Source: Streptomyces sp. MBT65 (GTDB taxonomy: Bacteria > Actinomycetota > Actinomycetes > Streptomycetales > Streptomycetaceae). Taken from it: a stretch of DNA of 59,916 bases. A program made the position numbers and the translations under genes. Shown here piece after piece: positions 40,414 through 48,759 of the stretch (position 1 is its first letter; every line of letters starts with the position of its first letter). Location: NCBI RefSeq assembly GCF_016612545.1, contig NZ_JAENRY010000091.1:1-59916 (forward strand), given 5' to 3'. The notes below the pieces were generated by a model. It was given only the letters and a program-made list of their open reading frames with translations, was not told where the DNA came from and searched no databases.

Positions 40414-41124
40414 CTACAGGTCGTCAGATCCGATGCTCCGGGACTTGAGGTGTTCCCGTAGCCACCGCTCGGTGCTGTTGACGTGCATGAGCGCTGCTGC
40501 CTGGCTGAGAGAGGCGTCGCCCGCGGCCAGCGCTTCGTAGATGGCCTCATGCTCGGCCAGGGTCCGTCCCGCGGTCCGGGAGTCGACAAGTCCGCGCCAG
40601 ATGCGGGCACGCAGAGTACGGCCCGAGATCCCGTCGAGGATGGTCAGGAGCGATTCGTTCGAGGTGGCCGAGACAACGGCGCGGTGGAAAGCCGCGTCAT
40701 GGGCGTTCAGCAACTCGACGTCCTCACGGGCCTCGCGCATCGCGTCCAGGTGCTGCTTCACCTCGGCCAGGGCTTCGTCGGACATGCGAGTGGCGGCCAG
40801 CGCGGCGGCGGGGGGCTCGAGCAACCGCCGTACCTCCATCAGGTCCAGCAGCGCACCCGCGTCGCTCTGGAGCAACTCCACTGCGCCGCCGAGTCCTTCG
40901 AGCAGGACGCTGGGCTGAAGACTGGTGACGTAGGTGCCGTCGCCGCGTCGTACGTCCAACACCCGCGCCACGGCCAGGGCCTTGACCGCCTCGCGCGCCA
41001 GGTTGCGGGACAGTCCCAGCTGAGCGGCCAGATCCGGTTCCGGCGGGAGCTTCGACCCGGGAGGCAGTGCGCCTGTCCGGATCAGCTCCCGTATCTGCTC
41101 GATGGCTCTGTCCGTCAGGGACAA
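40414..41124 (-). CDS. FadR-type GntR regulator next to the alpha-L-fucosidase gene
   Basis: A 236-residue regulator of the FadR group: winged helix at about residues 5-72 (IEQIRELIRTGALPPGSKLPPEPDLAAQLGLSRNLAREAVKALAVARVLDVRRGDGTYVTSL), then an FCD domain with a metal-type Asp/His set (AHDAAFHRAVVSATSN, LAEHEAIYEAL). It starts at TTG 41124, with AAGGAG six bases upstream. It is divergent from the GH29 gene across a 419-bp spacer that contains two perfect palindromes. Its sequence is clearly different from the two paralogous regulators of loci A and B, so it answers probably to another signal or to a later intermediate. Confidence 0.9.
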   Translation of the reverse strand: MSLTDRAIEQIRELIRTGALPPGSKLPPEPDLAAQLGLSRNLAREAVKALAVARVLDVRRGDGTYVTSLQPSVLLEGLGGAVELLQSDAGALLDLMEVRRLLEPPAAALAATRMSDEALAEVKQHLDAMREAREDVELLNAHDAAFHRAVVSATSNESLLTILDGISGRTLRARIWRGLVDSRTAGRTLAEHEAIYEALAAGDASLSQAAALMHVNSTERWLREHLKSRSIGSDDL

Positions 41125-41204
41125 AGGGAACTCCTTGCCTCGACGGCGTTCCGCATGGGCCGTTCCCGATACTGCATGTCAAGGGCGACGCTGATGATAG
41201 CCGG

Positions 41205-41216
41205 ATGTTCGAACAT
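41205..41216. promoter_or_regulatory. Perfect palindrome ATGTTCGAACAT upstream of gntR
   Basis: A 12-bp perfect palindrome, 80 bp upstream of the regulator start, in the divergent spacer to the GH29 gene. Candidate site for the adjacent regulator. Confidence 0.5.
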
Positions 41217-41285
41217 GCCGACGGCCACGACTTCTTGGCCACCTCCGGGGGAGCGGGCGGCACCTCGTCCAGGACAGCAGCGTGC

Positions 41286-41300
41286 AGACATGGCATGTCT
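41286..41300. promoter_or_regulatory. Perfect palindrome AGACATG-G-CATGTCT
   Basis: Seven-base arms around one central base, in the same spacer. A half-site GCATGTC recurs at 41174-41180. A TTGACA at 41381 could be a -35 box for the GH29 gene but has no good -10 partner. The rest of 41125-41543 shows no gene. Confidence 0.55.
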
Positions 41301-41543
41301 ATCGGGGGATGAACGGCGTCATACCTGCTGATCCGGCCTAAAACGCCGCCACATCGAAGGGATTCATCCCTGCAAAGCCGTTGACACCAGTGGGTCACAT
41401 GCTCGAACTTCATGCGTAACACCTGGCGCTTGGGACCCGCGAGCGCGGCGCCTCAACGCCCGTTCGGCCGTTGGGCTTTCCCTGCGCACTCTGCCCTGCC
41501 GCGCACGGTCTCTTCCCCGCCACATGGAACTGGGAGTGTGATC

Positions 41544-43481
41544 ATGTCTTCTGGAAGACTGCCCCGGCGAACGCTGTTGGGCGCCGCAGGTGTCGCGGCG
41601 GCGGTGACCGCGCTGCCTGTGCTGCCGGCCTTATCCGGTCTGGTGACCGAGGCAGCGGCGGCCGGCTCGCAGACCAATCTGAGCAACCTGGCGAACATGC
41701 GGTTCGGCATGTTCAACCACTTCAACATGGGTACGTTCACCGACGAGGAGTGGGCCGCTCCGAACCAGAACCCGATGCTGTTCGCCCCAGCGGCGGTGGA
41801 CTGTGAGCAGTGGGCGGCGGCGGCCGCGGCGGCCGGGATGAACTACGGGGTCCTGACGACCAAGCACCACGACGGGTTCTGCCTGTGGCCGACCGCGTAC
41901 AACGACTACAACGTGGCGAACAGCTCGTACCCGCACGACATCGTCGCCCAGTACGTCACGGCGTTCCGGGCCAAGGGCCTGAAGGTGGGCCTGTACTTCT
42001 CGATCTGGGACCGCAGTTACACCGTGCAGGCCTACGACACCCGGCACGGCGTGGCCGCGGACCAGGTGATCCAGCCGGGCGATCTGACGTACATCCTGAA
42101 CCAGATCACCGAGTTGCTGACCGGCTACGGCACCATCGACATGTTCGTCACCGACGGCTACGCATGGCAGATGGGTCAGTCGGCCGTCTCGTACCAGCGC
42201 ATCCGGGAGCACGTGAAGTCGCTCCAGCCGGACATCGTCATGATCGACCACGGTGGGCTGTCGGTGCCCTTCCTCGGGGACGCGATCTACTTCGAGGAGC
42301 CGCTGGGCGTCACCTCTCCTGCCGGTAACACGTATGCGTCGCTGCAGGGGCAGACCATCAGCAACGGATGGTTCTGGCATCCCTCCACGCCGACCACCGA
42401 CCCGTTGAGCAAGGCGTCGATCCTGTCTCATCTGGCGGATCTGGAACCGAAGTTCACCTCGTTCATCCTCAACTGCCCGCCCAGCCGCGCCGGTGTCCTG
42501 GACACGAACATCGTGACCCGGCTCTCCGAGGTCGGAGCGGCCTGGAGCCCCGACACCTCACGGCCGGCACTCCCGACGCAGATGCTGCGCGCGGAGCACC
42601 CGGTGACCCCGGTCAGCGCGTACGCGACCGGCTTCCACACCGGCGAAGGGCCGATGAACGCGATCGACGGGCTGAGCGACAAGGGCTTCGAGACCTGCTG
42701 GTCGACCTGGAGCCTGTCGCTCCCGCAGGCGATCACCATCGACCTCGGCGGAGTGTGGAGCGACGTCTCGACGCTGGAGTACCTGCCCAAGCAGTGGAGC
42801 CGGACCAACTCGACGGACGGGGACATCACTTCGTACACCGTCTGCACCAGCACCGATGGCGCGACGTTCACACAGGTCGCGACCGGTACGTGGACCGGGG
42901 ACCACACCACCAAGGTGGCCGAGTGGCCGGCCGGGCGTGCGGGGTACGTACGTATCCAGGCCGACGCCGGCACCGGCGGCTACGCCAACGTCGGCGGGAT
43001 CAGGATCGGTGGCAGGACCGCCAAGCCGGTCCTGCAGTCGAAGGTCCTGCCCGGCGACTCGACGGTCTACCGCCTGGTGAACCGCAAGAGCGGTCTGGTG
43101 GCCGACGTCTACGACTTCGGCACCGCGAACGGCAGCAACGTCCAGCAATGGCCCTGGCTGAACAACACCGCACAGAAGTGGACCTTCGTATCCACCGGTG
43201 ACGGCTACTACAAGATCAAGAACGTCAACAGCGGAAAGCTGATGGAAGTTGCCGGCCTCTCCCGCGCCGACGGCGGCAACGTGGGTATCTGGTCGGACGA
43301 CAGTGTGCCGCAGCAGCACTGGGCCGTGACTCCCACCGGCGACGGCTACCACTACCTGACCAACCGCTTGAGCGGACTTTCGCTCAACGTGGACGGTGGA
43401 TCCACTGCGGACGGAGCCAACGTCGATCAGTGGACGTACAACCGAGCCTCACAGGAACAGTGGCAGATCCTCGCCCTTTGA
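41544..43481 (+). CDS. Secreted GH29 alpha-L-fucosidase with discoidin and ricin-type modules
   Basis: A 645-residue exported glycosidase. A twin-arginine type signal (LPRRTLLGAAGVAAAVTALP) ends near residue 40. The GH29 catalytic barrel spans about 45-335: RFGMFNHFNMGTF, GVLTTKHHDGFCLWPT, GLYFSIWDRSY, and the nucleophile Asp in IDMFVTDGYAW. Then an F5/8 type C (CBM32-like) module (about 365-505) and a ricin-type beta-trefoil (about 515-645) with QQW, QKW and QEQW repeats. It should release L-fucose from outer glycans, the type of activity that could feed the import loci here. ATG 41544 has GGGAG eight bases upstream. A perfect 16-bp hairpin follows. Confidence 0.9.
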   Translation: MSSGRLPRRTLLGAAGVAAAVTALPVLPALSGLVTEAAAAGSQTNLSNLANMRFGMFNHFNMGTFTDEEWAAPNQNPMLFAPAAVDCEQWAAAAAAAGMNYGVLTTKHHDGFCLWPTAYNDYNVANSSYPHDIVAQYVTAFRAKGLKVGLYFSIWDRSYTVQAYDTRHGVAADQVIQPGDLTYILNQITELLTGYGTIDMFVTDGYAWQMGQSAVSYQRIREHVKSLQPDIVMIDHGGLSVPFLGDAIYFEEPLGVTSPAGNTYASLQGQTISNGWFWHPSTPTTDPLSKASILSHLADLEPKFTSFILNCPPSRAGVLDTNIVTRLSEVGAAWSPDTSRPALPTQMLRAEHPVTPVSAYATGFHTGEGPMNAIDGLSDKGFETCWSTWSLSLPQAITIDLGGVWSDVSTLEYLPKQWSRTNSTDGDITSYTVCTSTDGATFTQVATGTWTGDHTTKVAEWPAGRAGYVRIQADAGTGGYANVGGIRIGGRTAKPVLQSKVLPGDSTVYRLVNRKSGLVADVYDFGTANGSNVQQWPWLNNTAQKWTFVSTGDGYYKIKNVNSGKLMEVAGLSRADGGNVGIWSDDSVPQQHWAVTPTGDGYHYLTNRLSGLSLNVDGGSTADGANVDQWTYNRASQEQWQILAL

Positions 43482-43515
43482 CGAGTCGACTTACTGGCAG
43501 CAGGCGTTGATGGAA

Positions 43516-43558
43516 AACCCCTGCGATCGGCGGCTGGTGTGTGCCGATCGCAGGGGTT
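43516..43558. terminator. Bidirectional terminator, 16-bp perfect stem
   Basis: AACCCCTGCGATCGGC (43516-43531) and GCCGATCGCAGGGGTT (43543-43558) pair perfectly around 11 bases. It lies between the convergent GH29 and beta-helix genes, with A residues on the left flank and T residues at the right arm's end, so it can act in both directions. Confidence 0.88.
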
Positions 43559-43581
43559 CCGGCGTTGTCACGCGGAAGGCG

Positions 43582-46266
43582 TCACTGGACGGTCCAGAGC
43601 TGGTTGGTCTGGTTCAGCGGTGTCCACTGGCCGAGCGCGGTTCCTCCGGTGGTCGAGTCGCCGGGAACCTCCAGGGCCTGCCGGCTCTCGAAGTTGCGGA
43701 TGACGTATCCGCTGCTGGTCGATGCGAAGTACCAGAGCTGGTTGTTGCCACCGCCGTAGGTCATCTGGACCAGCGCCGCCCCCTTGGCGTGAGAGGCGTT
43801 GGAGATGCTGAGGGCCTTGCCGCTGTTCCGGTTGACGATCTTGTAGAGGTTGCCGCTGACCCGCACGATGTTCCACTGCTGGTTGGCGCCCGAGTTGCCC
43901 TGCCACTGGATGACGCTCGCGTTGTCCGCGGTCGATGCTTGGTAGACATCCGCCAGCAGGCCGCTGTTGACGTTCTTGATCGTGTAGTACGTCGACGCGT
44001 TGAAGGACGGAGTGGTGGGCGAACTCTCCAGCGCGCCGCCGGCCTGTTGCACGCTGAAGTCGCCGATGTAGAAGTAGCCGCCGTCGGTCTTGGCGACGCG
44101 TACGTACCGGAACTTCTGGCGTGCGTCGATCTTGGCCGTCAGTGTCGCGTTGTACGGGAGGACCGTGGCGTCCTGCCGTCCCAGCACCGTGTAGTCGGCG
44201 AACGTGGGGTCGTTGGAGCCGCGTATCTCGAAGTTGCTGCGGGTCTCGGGCTGGTCGACGTCCTGGCGGGTGGTGAACGAGAACTGACCGAGCGCGTACG
44301 CACTGCCGAGGTCCACCTGCCACCAGGCGGAGGTGTCGCTCCCCGTGGGGGACCAACCGGTCGTCGCGTCGTTGTCATTGGCCTTGGCCGGTGCCCAGTT
44401 GGAGCTGTAGACGGAGGACGCGGTGGCTGTCCTGCCGTAGGCGAGATTGATCTTTGCCGGCAGTCCTTGATAGGCCGACTGAAGACCCGAGGCCTGCATC
44501 ACGGCGGTTCCGGTGGTCGTGTTGTTGGAGAGGGTGACGTTGGAGCCGTTGACGTTGCGGATGACGAAGTCGTCGGTGTGCGACAGGACGTTGTTCGCCA
44601 CGGTCATGTTGTTGGAGCCCTCGTCGAGGTAGATGCCGCCCGCGCCCGAGGAACACGCGGTGGGTGTGCGGACCACGTCGTGGATGTAGTTGTTGTCGAT
44701 CACCGTCCCGGGGTCGTTGGAGAGGTGGTAAATGCCTGCCGTGTCGCACAGTTGGTTCACGACGTTGCCGATGCGGTTGTAACTGACGGAGTTGTCGCCC
44801 TCCGCGTTGGCAGCGGACTGCCAGCCCCAGCCGAGGGAGATCCCGGCCCAGGGCGAGTCGGAGATGTCGTTGTGGTCGATGGTGGTGCCGTGCACGAAGC
44901 CCGCGTTGATGCCCGCGGTGCCGAGATAGTCCTGACCGGTGTGGTTGATCAGGTTGTTGGTGACGCTGACACCGCTGACGACCTCGCGGGCGTCCTCACC
45001 CGCGGGCGAGGTGGGCGGGTTGTACACGGTGTGGTACTCGACGTCGGGATCCGAGAACTTGCCCACCATGATTCCGTTGCCCGCGATGTCCTGGACGACG
45101 TTTCCGGTCACTGCCGAGTTGTGGACGCCGTGGTGCAGGTCCAGGGCGGTCGAGCCCATCTTCGTGAAGGTGTTGCCGGTGAAGGACAGGTTGTCGGCGT
45201 TCGCGGCGTGGACACCGGCCGGCGGGCGGTTGACGTACTGCTTGTTGCTGGGGTCGGCGGAGATGTTGTAGTTGCCGCCCTGACCGTTGAGCAGGCCGTT
45301 GTCACTGGCCTCGGTCCAGTTGGTCTGGGTGAAGGTGATGCCCGAGAACTGCAGGTTGTGGACAGGGGAGTCGAGGCTGTCTCCCTTGATGTCGAAGAGC
45401 GTCTGCAGAGTGGGGACCTGCACGGTGGCCGACGACATGGTCTCGCCCGCCCGGGGGAGGTAGTAGAGCGTCTGCGCGTCCCTGTCGAGATAGAACTCGC
45501 CGGGCTCGGTGAGGAACTCGTGGGCGTTCTCGAAGTGCAGGGGAGAGCCGTTGGACAGCAGCGGATACGGCCGCTGGAAGAGGATGCCCGCCTCGTGGTC
45601 CTGGATCGAGACGCTCGCCAGGCCGCCGCTCGTGGTGTACGACTTCAGCCGCAGGTAGTTCTCGGCCCACTGCAGTTGCAGCACCATCTCGACGCGGCTG
45701 AACTGGTCCCAGTTCGCCATCTGGGAGCTGAGGACCTTCAGCACCTGGGCCGTCTTGTCGCTGCCCTGGAGTTGGAAGTTGGAGCCGACATCCGGGTAGC
45801 GGGCGCGCGTGGCCCGTACGCCGTCGACGTACAGCTGCCGGAAGTCGAGGTTGCCGACCGATGCCTTGTACTGGCCGTTGCCGGCCGATGTCCAGCCGGT
45901 GATGGACTTGGCGCTGGAGACGACCGGGGTCTCCGAGCCGTACGCCTTGTAGATGACGTTGTGGCCGTTGGTTCCCGAGTCGGCGGTGGTGAAGTCGACC
46001 GGGCTGGTGAGGGAGTACGTGCCCCCGCGCAGATTCACGACGATGTCCCCGGACATGGCCGAGTTCACCGTACGCACCGCGTCGCGTGCCTTGGTGATCG
46101 TCTTGAAGGCCGCCGATGTGCTGGTTCCCGAGTTGCTGTCACTGCCGTTGGTGGGGTCCACGTAGAAGCTGGTGTCCGCCGCGTGCGCCGCCTGTGCGGG
46201 CAGGGCGACGGCCGTTGCCACCAGCAGGGTCTGCAACAGTCCCACGATGAGCCGTGCGGGTCTCAT
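43582..46266 (-). CDS. Secreted right-handed beta-helix CAZyme (GH141-like) with discoidin and ricin-type modules
   Basis: An 894-residue exported protein. Signal peptide about 1-30 (AQAAHAAD). The beta-helix spans about 32-600, starting TSFYVDPTNGSDSNSGTSTSAAFKTI, with many G-N-x-F/V coils (TGNTFTKMG, TGNVVQDIAG, TNNLINHTG, DNNYIHDV, ANNVLSHT). It is homologous to the locus A beta-helix (shared DSGTNGH, TGW, LYVDG, GEFYLD, GWGW). Next come an F5/8 type C domain (about 615-750) and a ricin-type trefoil (about 765-894; NVNSGLLADVYQ, NQQW). GH141 enzymes include alpha-L-fucosidases acting on pectin, which would suit the GH29 neighbour. ATG 46266 has AAGGAG eight bases upstream. It is the last gene of the locus B operon or has its own promoter in the 63-bp gap. 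Confidence 0.85.
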   Translation of the reverse strand: MRPARLIVGLLQTLLVATAVALPAQAAHAADTSFYVDPTNGSDSNSGTSTSAAFKTITKARDAVRTVNSAMSGDIVVNLRGGTYSLTSPVDFTTADSGTNGHNVIYKAYGSETPVVSSAKSITGWTSAGNGQYKASVGNLDFRQLYVDGVRATRARYPDVGSNFQLQGSDKTAQVLKVLSSQMANWDQFSRVEMVLQLQWAENYLRLKSYTTSGGLASVSIQDHEAGILFQRPYPLLSNGSPLHFENAHEFLTEPGEFYLDRDAQTLYYLPRAGETMSSATVQVPTLQTLFDIKGDSLDSPVHNLQFSGITFTQTNWTEASDNGLLNGQGGNYNISADPSNKQYVNRPPAGVHAANADNLSFTGNTFTKMGSTALDLHHGVHNSAVTGNVVQDIAGNGIMVGKFSDPDVEYHTVYNPPTSPAGEDAREVVSGVSVTNNLINHTGQDYLGTAGINAGFVHGTTIDHNDISDSPWAGISLGWGWQSAANAEGDNSVSYNRIGNVVNQLCDTAGIYHLSNDPGTVIDNNYIHDVVRTPTACSSGAGGIYLDEGSNNMTVANNVLSHTDDFVIRNVNGSNVTLSNNTTTGTAVMQASGLQSAYQGLPAKINLAYGRTATASSVYSSNWAPAKANDNDATTGWSPTGSDTSAWWQVDLGSAYALGQFSFTTRQDVDQPETRSNFEIRGSNDPTFADYTVLGRQDATVLPYNATLTAKIDARQKFRYVRVAKTDGGYFYIGDFSVQQAGGALESSPTTPSFNASTYYTIKNVNSGLLADVYQASTADNASVIQWQGNSGANQQWNIVRVSGNLYKIVNRNSGKALSISNASHAKGAALVQMTYGGGNNQLWYFASTSSGYVIRNFESRQALEVPGDSTTGGTALGQWTPLNQTNQLWTVQ

Positions 46267-46329
46267 GCTGTTGATCTCCTTACCTCGTTGCGCAGCGCGC
46301 CGCCGGAAGTCCCGTACGCCGTCTGCGTC

Positions 46330-46677
46330 CTAGGAGGGGCTGTCGGTGTCCGGGTCGCCGAGATGCCAGATCTCGGGGAGGTCCGTCCACTGGCCCCCGG
46401 TGCCTCGGTCGGGCCACGGTTCCTGGCACGGATCGGTGAGCTTCCACCACCGCCTGGTCACCGGGTCGGCCGCGATCGACGCCATGTCGGCCTCGAAGTC
46501 CTCGCCGTCGTACTCGAAGTAGGAGAAGAGGACGTCGTGATGGCGGAAGATGCTGTAGTTGCGCACGTGGGCGCGGTGCAGCGCGGCTTCGACGGCGGGC
46601 CAGACAGCGGCGTGCAGGGCGAGGTAGTCCTTGCGCCGTTCGGGTCGGAGCCTGATGGTCTGGGCGACTCGCTTCAC
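46330..46677 (-). CDS. L-rhamnose/L-fucose mutarotase, RhaM family
   Basis: A 115-residue cytosolic enzyme of the RhaM (DUF718) family that interconverts alpha and beta anomers of 6-deoxy-L-hexoses. Catalytic features: His in YLALHAAVWPAVEAAL, Tyr in VRNYSIFRHHDVLFSYFEYDG, and the Trp pair in RRWWKLTDPCQEPW. The fold is a dimeric alpha+beta barrel of about 105 residues, so the length is normal. GTG 46677 overlaps the stop of the preceding 674-residue protein gene (GTGA). Its presence shows that a free 6-deoxysugar such as L-rhamnose or L-fucose reaches the cytosol. Rhamnose isomerase and kinase genes are not present here, and with a GH29 nearby, fucose is the better guess. Confidence 0.9.
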   Translation of the reverse strand: MKRVAQTIRLRPERRKDYLALHAAVWPAVEAALHRAHVRNYSIFRHHDVLFSYFEYDGEDFEADMASIAADPVTRRWWKLTDPCQEPWPDRGTGGQWTDLPEIWHLGDPDTDSPS

Positions 46678-48698
46678 TTCCCGGCCTCCCCGCCCAGAGA
46701 GCCGGCGCCGGTCCTCACGGGTGCCTCGGCCGAGAACGGCGTGCGGTAGCCGGGTGTCCGCGTACGCAGGGTCAGCCGGAGCGTGAGCCGTATGCACGTG
46801 GAGGCGGGCAGTACGACGGTCAGCAGGGAGTCGCCGACGGACGCTTCCGCCTCGGTGACGGCCGGTTCCCCGTGGCCGTAGTCGTACATGTCCCCGACCC
46901 ACGAGTCGTCCTCGCATGTCGTGTAGCGCACCGAGGTGATCGTGTGTTCGGCGAAGGCACCGGCCTGGACGACGACCGTCCGAGCGCGGTCGGCGGAGAG
47001 GTTGACCAACTCGACGACGGTGGCCTCGGGGGCGATCGAGGTCACCAGGGCCGCAACCTCGGGCGGCAGTCCCGCGCGGCGCGCCTCGCCGTCGTGGTAG
47101 CGCACCCGCGCCTGCTGCAGACCACCGTTGTAGAGGACCTGCGGACCGCCCCATGTCAGCTGGACGAGCGCCTCGGTGACCACCGGGTTCGACTGCTGCC
47201 ACACGTGGATGTCCTCCTCGGCCACGTCCAGGTCGCGGTAGCGGTCCATGCGGGCGAGACGGTGGCGGATCTGCGCCTGGGCTGCCGCGAGGATCCGCTC
47301 CGGGTAGCCGGGATCGTCGCCCGCGAGGAAGGCGAACCACGCCTCTTCGTGCCCGGACTCCTCCTTGGCCCGGAAGGCCCGCACGTCACGCCAGTCGAGT
47401 CCGCCGGCATCGCGCAGTCCCTCCAGGCGGGCCCGGTCGGCCGGAGCGGCGGTGTGATGCCACAGCGCCACCGGCACGGCGGGGGTGACGGGGTTGTGGT
47501 CGAACCATCCGGAGTCGTTGTGGCGGAAGGGGATGTGCAGGGTGGGTGTGTGGATGTCCGGACCGAGTTGGGCGAGCCACTTGGCGGGGAGGCTGGAATC
47601 GGAATCGGTGAAGGCCATCACCTTGCCGTGACCGATGAGGGTGTCGAGGCTGGTCGTGACCATGGAGAGGTAGTCGTCGTCACCGGTGACCGTGGCCGCC
47701 GCGAGTGCCGCCACACAGGCCGCGTGGCCGACGCTGTGCCAGCCGTGCGGCCAGGACCAGCCGTAGTGCCCGCCGTACCAACGGCCTTCGAGGAGGCCGC
47801 CGACCGTGCCGTCCGGTCCGACGTTGTCGGGTATCACGCCGCCGTTGGCCTTCGCGCGCTCACGCCATGCGCCGACGTACTCGACGATCCAGTCGCGGTA
47901 CCGTTCCTCGCCGGACAGGATCCAGGCGTTGAGGACCAGCCCGGCCGCGGCGAGGTTGACCGCGGTGTCGCCGCTGCCCATGCGGTCGCGCATCTCGCTG
48001 CCGAGACGTGGGTCGGCGGACAGCGGGGGTTCGGGCGCGTCGGCCGGCTGGATCCAGTCGAGCGGAAAGCCGTACAGCTCGGCTTCCTTGGGGAGCCAGG
48101 GGTAGGAGTCGGTCTCGGACAGACCGCGCCGGCCGGGGTCGCTGCCGTTGTGCGGGCGCGTGATGATGCGGTGCTCGGGGTCGTAGTTGCCCTTCGCCGG
48201 ATCGACGTACAACTCGGCGAACCGCAGGGCGCGTTGCGACCAGCGCTCGGGGGCGGCCATGCACAGGAAGTACAGCAGCAGCAGACTCTCGCCCTGGTGG
48301 AACCAGTCGTAGCCGCGCTCGAACTCGTCCTGGAGCATGGCCAGTTCGGTCAGCTGCCGGGTGACGCCCTCCCAGTGCTGCTCGGAGGCGGGCAGCAGGT
48401 CGTCCGCGCCGCCGAGCAGATACAGCTGGGGCCAGTTGAAGAACGCCTCGTAGAAGTCGTCGACGCCGTCACGGGTGGAGAGCCGCCCGTTGTAGTTCAG
48501 GCGCCCGTCCGGGCCGGTGAACTCCCGCTCGAAACGGCGCCAGGCGTGGTCGAGCAGGTCGAACAGCGCGCGCTGTGCCGGCGCCCAGCCGGGAGGTTCG
48601 AGCAAGGGCACACTGGCTCGCACTCCGGCGGAGGACACCGGGCCGTCGGAGGAGGCGGTGTCCTCGCCGGCAGAGCGATCGGCAGGACTGAAGGGCAT
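46674..48698 (-). CDS. Large cytosolic protein of unrecognised family, probably a glycoside hydrolase or lyase
   Basis: A 674-residue protein without signal peptide, between the permease and mutarotase genes of locus B. I do not recognise the family. From about residue 50 to 480 it is rich in paired helices with aromatic, Asp, Glu and His residues (FFNWPQLYLLGGADDLL, DEFERGYDWFHQGESLLLLYFL, WYGGHYGWSWPHGWHSVGHA, KEAELYGFPLDWIQP), as in alpha/alpha-barrel sugar enzymes. The last 130 residues are beta-rich (VVELVNLSADRARTVVVQAGAF), as in a C-terminal sandwich. The Gly/His/Trp-rich GWSWPHGWHSVGH segment may line an active site. ATG 48698 has GGAGA eight bases upstream. Context suggests intracellular processing of an imported oligosaccharide. 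Confidence 0.65.
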   Translation of the reverse strand: MPFSPADRSAGEDTASSDGPVSSAGVRASVPLLEPPGWAPAQRALFDLLDHAWRRFEREFTGPDGRLNYNGRLSTRDGVDDFYEAFFNWPQLYLLGGADDLLPASEQHWEGVTRQLTELAMLQDEFERGYDWFHQGESLLLLYFLCMAAPERWSQRALRFAELYVDPAKGNYDPEHRIITRPHNGSDPGRRGLSETDSYPWLPKEAELYGFPLDWIQPADAPEPPLSADPRLGSEMRDRMGSGDTAVNLAAAGLVLNAWILSGEERYRDWIVEYVGAWRERAKANGGVIPDNVGPDGTVGGLLEGRWYGGHYGWSWPHGWHSVGHAACVAALAAATVTGDDDYLSMVTTSLDTLIGHGKVMAFTDSDSSLPAKWLAQLGPDIHTPTLHIPFRHNDSGWFDHNPVTPAVPVALWHHTAAPADRARLEGLRDAGGLDWRDVRAFRAKEESGHEEAWFAFLAGDDPGYPERILAAAQAQIRHRLARMDRYRDLDVAEEDIHVWQQSNPVVTEALVQLTWGGPQVLYNGGLQQARVRYHDGEARRAGLPPEVAALVTSIAPEATVVELVNLSADRARTVVVQAGAFAEHTITSVRYTTCEDDSWVGDMYDYGHGEPAVTEAEASVGDSLLTVVLPASTCIRLTLRLTLRTRTPGYRTPFSAEAPVRTGAGSLGGEAGK

Positions 48699-48759
48699 GG
48701 GAACGTCTCCGTTCGGGAGGGGAAAGCGGTGGGGGCTGCCGGGACGACGGTCCGTGGCG

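Noticed and set aside
41381..41410. TTGACA as a promoter -35 box for the GH29 gene
   Set aside because: No acceptable -10 hexamer at 16-18 bp; Streptomyces regulated promoters often lack consensus, so the single hexamer proves nothing.
43396..46749. 1117-codon plus-strand frame over the locus B beta-helix gene and the end of the GH29 gene
   Set aside because: Antisense shadow; no ribosome site, no domains, and it crosses a strong terminator.
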